Part shown: in pieces, positions 7,389 to 8,753 of the stretch | Numbering within the stretch: the stretch's first letter is position 1 | How the letters are laid out: every line of letters starts with the position of its first letter | Assembly (NCBI GenBank): GCA_964371865.1 | Contig: CAYJOR010000089.1 | Span: 1 to 8,753, forward strand | Length of the DNA: 8,753 nt | Direction: 5' to 3' | From: CAYJAZ01 sp964371865 | Lineage (GTDB): Bacteria > Desulfobacterota > Desulfovibrionia > Desulfovibrionales > Desulfovibrionaceae | Position numbers and translations under genes: made by a program | Notes under the pieces: model-generated | The model's input: only the letters and a program-made list of their open reading frames with translations | Databases searched by the model: none | What the model was told of the DNA's origin: nothing

Positions 7389-8354
7389 ACGAGTTACAGC
7401 AAGCCCAGTTATCTTGATTTTTTCCTTCTTCCATTTTTCCTTAATTTGATAAGTCTCTCTTTGCTTTGTGTCTTCTATAAATTCTCGCCAAAGTTTACTT
7501 TCAAGCGCATTTTTTTGAAGTGGAGTACGCCTGTACCAGTCTTTGGCTTGCACGATTGACTTCATAGTTTGAAAATTGCCAAATTTTTCAATAAGTTTCT
7601 TATATGATAATTCTTTGTCAAATTTACTCGCTTTAAGTCTTTGATTTCCTTTTTTGTTTTTTATAGAAAGTCCATTTCCTCTTTGAGTCAGTTCTAAGCC
7701 ATACTCCGCAAATACACGATGCAAACTTTGCCAAGAGTGAATATTTTCAAGTTCTTGCATGATTTTATCGTGCCGATTGACTACATACCTTTCAAAGCTT
7801 TCTTCGCCTGTTCTGCTTTCTTTACTTGCTGAATTATTTGATAATTTATAGCTATCATCTTTTTCAATGCCATTATCGATTGAAAGATTATACTTTTCTT
7901 CAATAAATCTACAAGTACGCTCAAGCGTGTAGTAGTCACGGTAGGGTTCATATCTGCGATATGTTTCGGGATTTATCATATTATAGGCTATGTGCATGTG
8001 AAGATTGTCGGTGTTTTTATGTACACCGCAATGTCTTTGATGTGCTTGAAATCCTAGAGCTTTTGCAAATTCTAGCTCGATATCTTGATAATCCTGTTCA
8101 GATAGTTTTCCCTCATCTTCAGTGCGAAGACTCACAACAAGATGATAGGTCTTTTCTTTGCTACTGCGAGTATTTATATCTTGAATATCAAGAACTTCTG
8201 CTATTGCTGATTGATAATCGTTGTCGCTTCCCTCACAACCAACGCACCACGAGAGCAAGCACTTTTCGCCTTTGTGGCTTGCGTCTGCGATGTACTGAGC
8301 TAGTCGCTTATAGTTGTCGTTCTCGGGTTTGCATGAAATGTGCTTACTTACCAT
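7386..8354 (-). CDS. MOBP-type relaxase (TraI/MobA-like), ended early by an amber codon
   Basis: This protein would nick one strand at oriT and stay covalently attached to it for transfer. The start (MVSKHIS) and all nuclease motifs fit RP4 TraI. Tyr21, in QYIAD, is the expected catalytic tyrosine. Motif II is TRSSKEKTYHLVVSLR (62-77). Motif III is HxxTDNLHMHIAYN, with H112, H119 and H121 as metal ligands. A later stretch (residues about 207-260, with RGNGL and the KASK...KFG region) also matches the family. At 322 residues it is short for TraI because of the TAG at 7388-7386. The nuclease domain is intact, so nicking could survive. The ATG overlaps the stop of the MobC-like gene by 7 bases. 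An AAGGA lies 13 bases upstream, a long spacing that suggests translational coupling. The N-terminal coding region is much richer in GC than the cargo. Confidence 0.88.
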   Translation of the reverse strand: MVSKHISCKPENDNYKRLAQYIADASHKGEKCLLSWCVGCEGSDNDYQSAIAEVLDIQDINTRSSKEKTYHLVVSLRTEDEGKLSEQDYQDIELEFAKALGFQAHQRHCGVHKNTDNLHMHIAYNMINPETYRRYEPYRDYYTLERTCRFIEEKYNLSIDNGIEKDDSYKLSNNSASKESRTGEESFERYVVNRHDKIMQELENIHSWQSLHRVFAEYGLELTQRGNGLSIKNKKGNQRLKASKFDKELSYKKLIEKFGNFQTMKSIVQAKDWYRRTPLQKNALESKLWREFIEDTKQRETYQIKEKWKKEKIKITGLAVTR

Positions 8355-8671
8355 AGTATTCTGATTTTCCTTCTGAACTCATCTTTTAATATGTCGATTT
8401 GGAAAAGCAATTTGCTTACTTCTTCAACATTTTTATTTTCAGAAATGGCAAGTTTCAGAAGTCCGCCAAGTCGTCCAAAATCAGCATTGATTTTTCGCAG
8501 TTCAATACGTGTTTGTTGATCGATTTTGCTTTCTATTTTTTGAGCTGTGCATACCCTTTGTATAAAAGTTGAAATTGTCAGTCCTGATTGAATGCTCCAT
8601 TTTAAAATTGTATCGTATTCATCTTTGGTCAAATATGCTTTGACGAGATGAGAGCGCTTTTCTTTTTTCAT
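8348..8671 (-). CDS. MobC/TraJ-like relaxosome accessory protein
   Basis: This 107-residue protein should bind oriT and help load the relaxase. The N-terminal ~45 residues look like a ribbon-helix-helix DNA-binding unit (VKAYLTKDEYDTILKW, then SGLTISTFIQRV). The segment at 57-77 (RIELRKINADFGRLGGLLKL) is the typical MobC signature with its GRLGGLLK core. The length fits the family. AAGGA lies 6 bases before ATG 8671. The last codons (I-L-W-stop) overlap the relaxase ATG as ATGGTAA, so the two are translationally coupled. The gene order, accessory protein then relaxase, is the usual one for RP4-like mobilisation modules. Confidence 0.85.
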   Translation of the reverse strand: MKKEKRSHLVKAYLTKDEYDTILKWSIQSGLTISTFIQRVCTAQKIESKIDQQTRIELRKINADFGRLGGLLKLAISENKNVEEVSKLLFQIDILKDEFRRKIRILW

Positions 8672-8753
8672 TGATTTTCCTTAAATGTTGAGCATAGTGA
8701 ATAAGTCAGCATCGTGAAGTAGCATAATTTTCTCTTGAGAAATGTGGGACTAC
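8672..8753 (-). other. Region upstream of the MobC-like gene, with a palindrome
   Basis: This 82-base stretch holds the ribosome site of the MobC-like gene (8682-8678) and a perfect 6-base inverted repeat with a 2-base loop, TTTCTC/GAGAAA (8729-8742). A short minus-strand frame ends in TAA at 8683-8681 with M-L-L-H-D-A-D-L-F-T-M-L-N-I. It could be the tail of an upstream gene, but a TAG at 8752-8750 closes it at the window edge. oriT often lies just upstream of such genes, but I see no recognisable nic sequence here. Confidence 0.3.

Noticed and set aside
6863..7559. Short frames at 6863-7057 (minus) and 7377-7559 (plus)
   Set aside because: Both overlap the relaxase frame, which carries conserved family sequence. 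Neither shows any feature of its own.
7961..8356. 131-codon open frame on the plus strand
   Set aside because: It lies wholly antisense to the relaxase nuclease domain, whose motifs are clear. Its translation is Cys/Arg-rich with no recognisable family, so it is a shadow frame.
1..8753. CRISPR array, tRNA or rRNA genes, transposase, integrase, replication initiator
   Set aside because: I saw no regularly spaced direct repeats, no clover-leaf structures and no protein motifs of these kinds in the window.

Overview
All the genes in this window lie on the minus strand, so they read from right to left. There are two blocks: a plasmid-mobilisation block (about 8753 down to 6768) and a three-gene cargo operon (about 6546 down to 3). 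The DNA is AT-rich, with good AAGGA-type ribosome binding sites. The mobilisation proteins are of the RP4 TraJ/TraI kind, which suggests a low-GC Gram-negative host such as a member of the Campylobacterota. That placement is a guess. Nothing in the window fixes the species, or says whether this is a plasmid or an integrated element.

Mobilisation block. A MobC/TraJ-like accessory protein (8671-8348) overlaps the start of a MOBP-type relaxase (8354-7386) by 7 bases. The relaxase stops at an amber TAG at 7388-7386. The same frame then stays open without another stop to 6768 and encodes the rest of a TraI-type protein: the conserved W-L-A-G-D-A-L-L-R segment and an LPD7-like domain. The piece at 7301-6768 is therefore the severed C-terminus of the relaxase, not a separate gene.

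Between the blocks (6528-6767) is a long imperfect inverted repeat. It may end the mobilisation transcript, or it may be a structured element in its own right. After it come an AT-rich stretch and a promoter-like TATAAT doublet.

Cargo operon. (1) An 893-residue protein (6485-3804) has two RNA-polymerase-alpha-CTD-like helix-hairpin-helix units, a sigma-region-4-like helix-turn-helix and a probable C-terminal winged helix. (2) A 405-residue ParB/Srx-fold protein (3801-2584) carries a DGNRR box. (3) An 862-residue protein (2591-3) joins a PLD-like nuclease domain to an SNF2-type helicase. The genes are separated by 2 bases and then overlap by 8, so they are almost certainly co-translated. Together they look like a DNA-recognition factor, a ParB-like NTPase or nuclease and a translocating nuclease carried on a mobile element. 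This is the layout of an anti-phage or anti-plasmid system, and I do not recognise it as a named one. The defence role is inferred from domains and context, not shown by the sequence.
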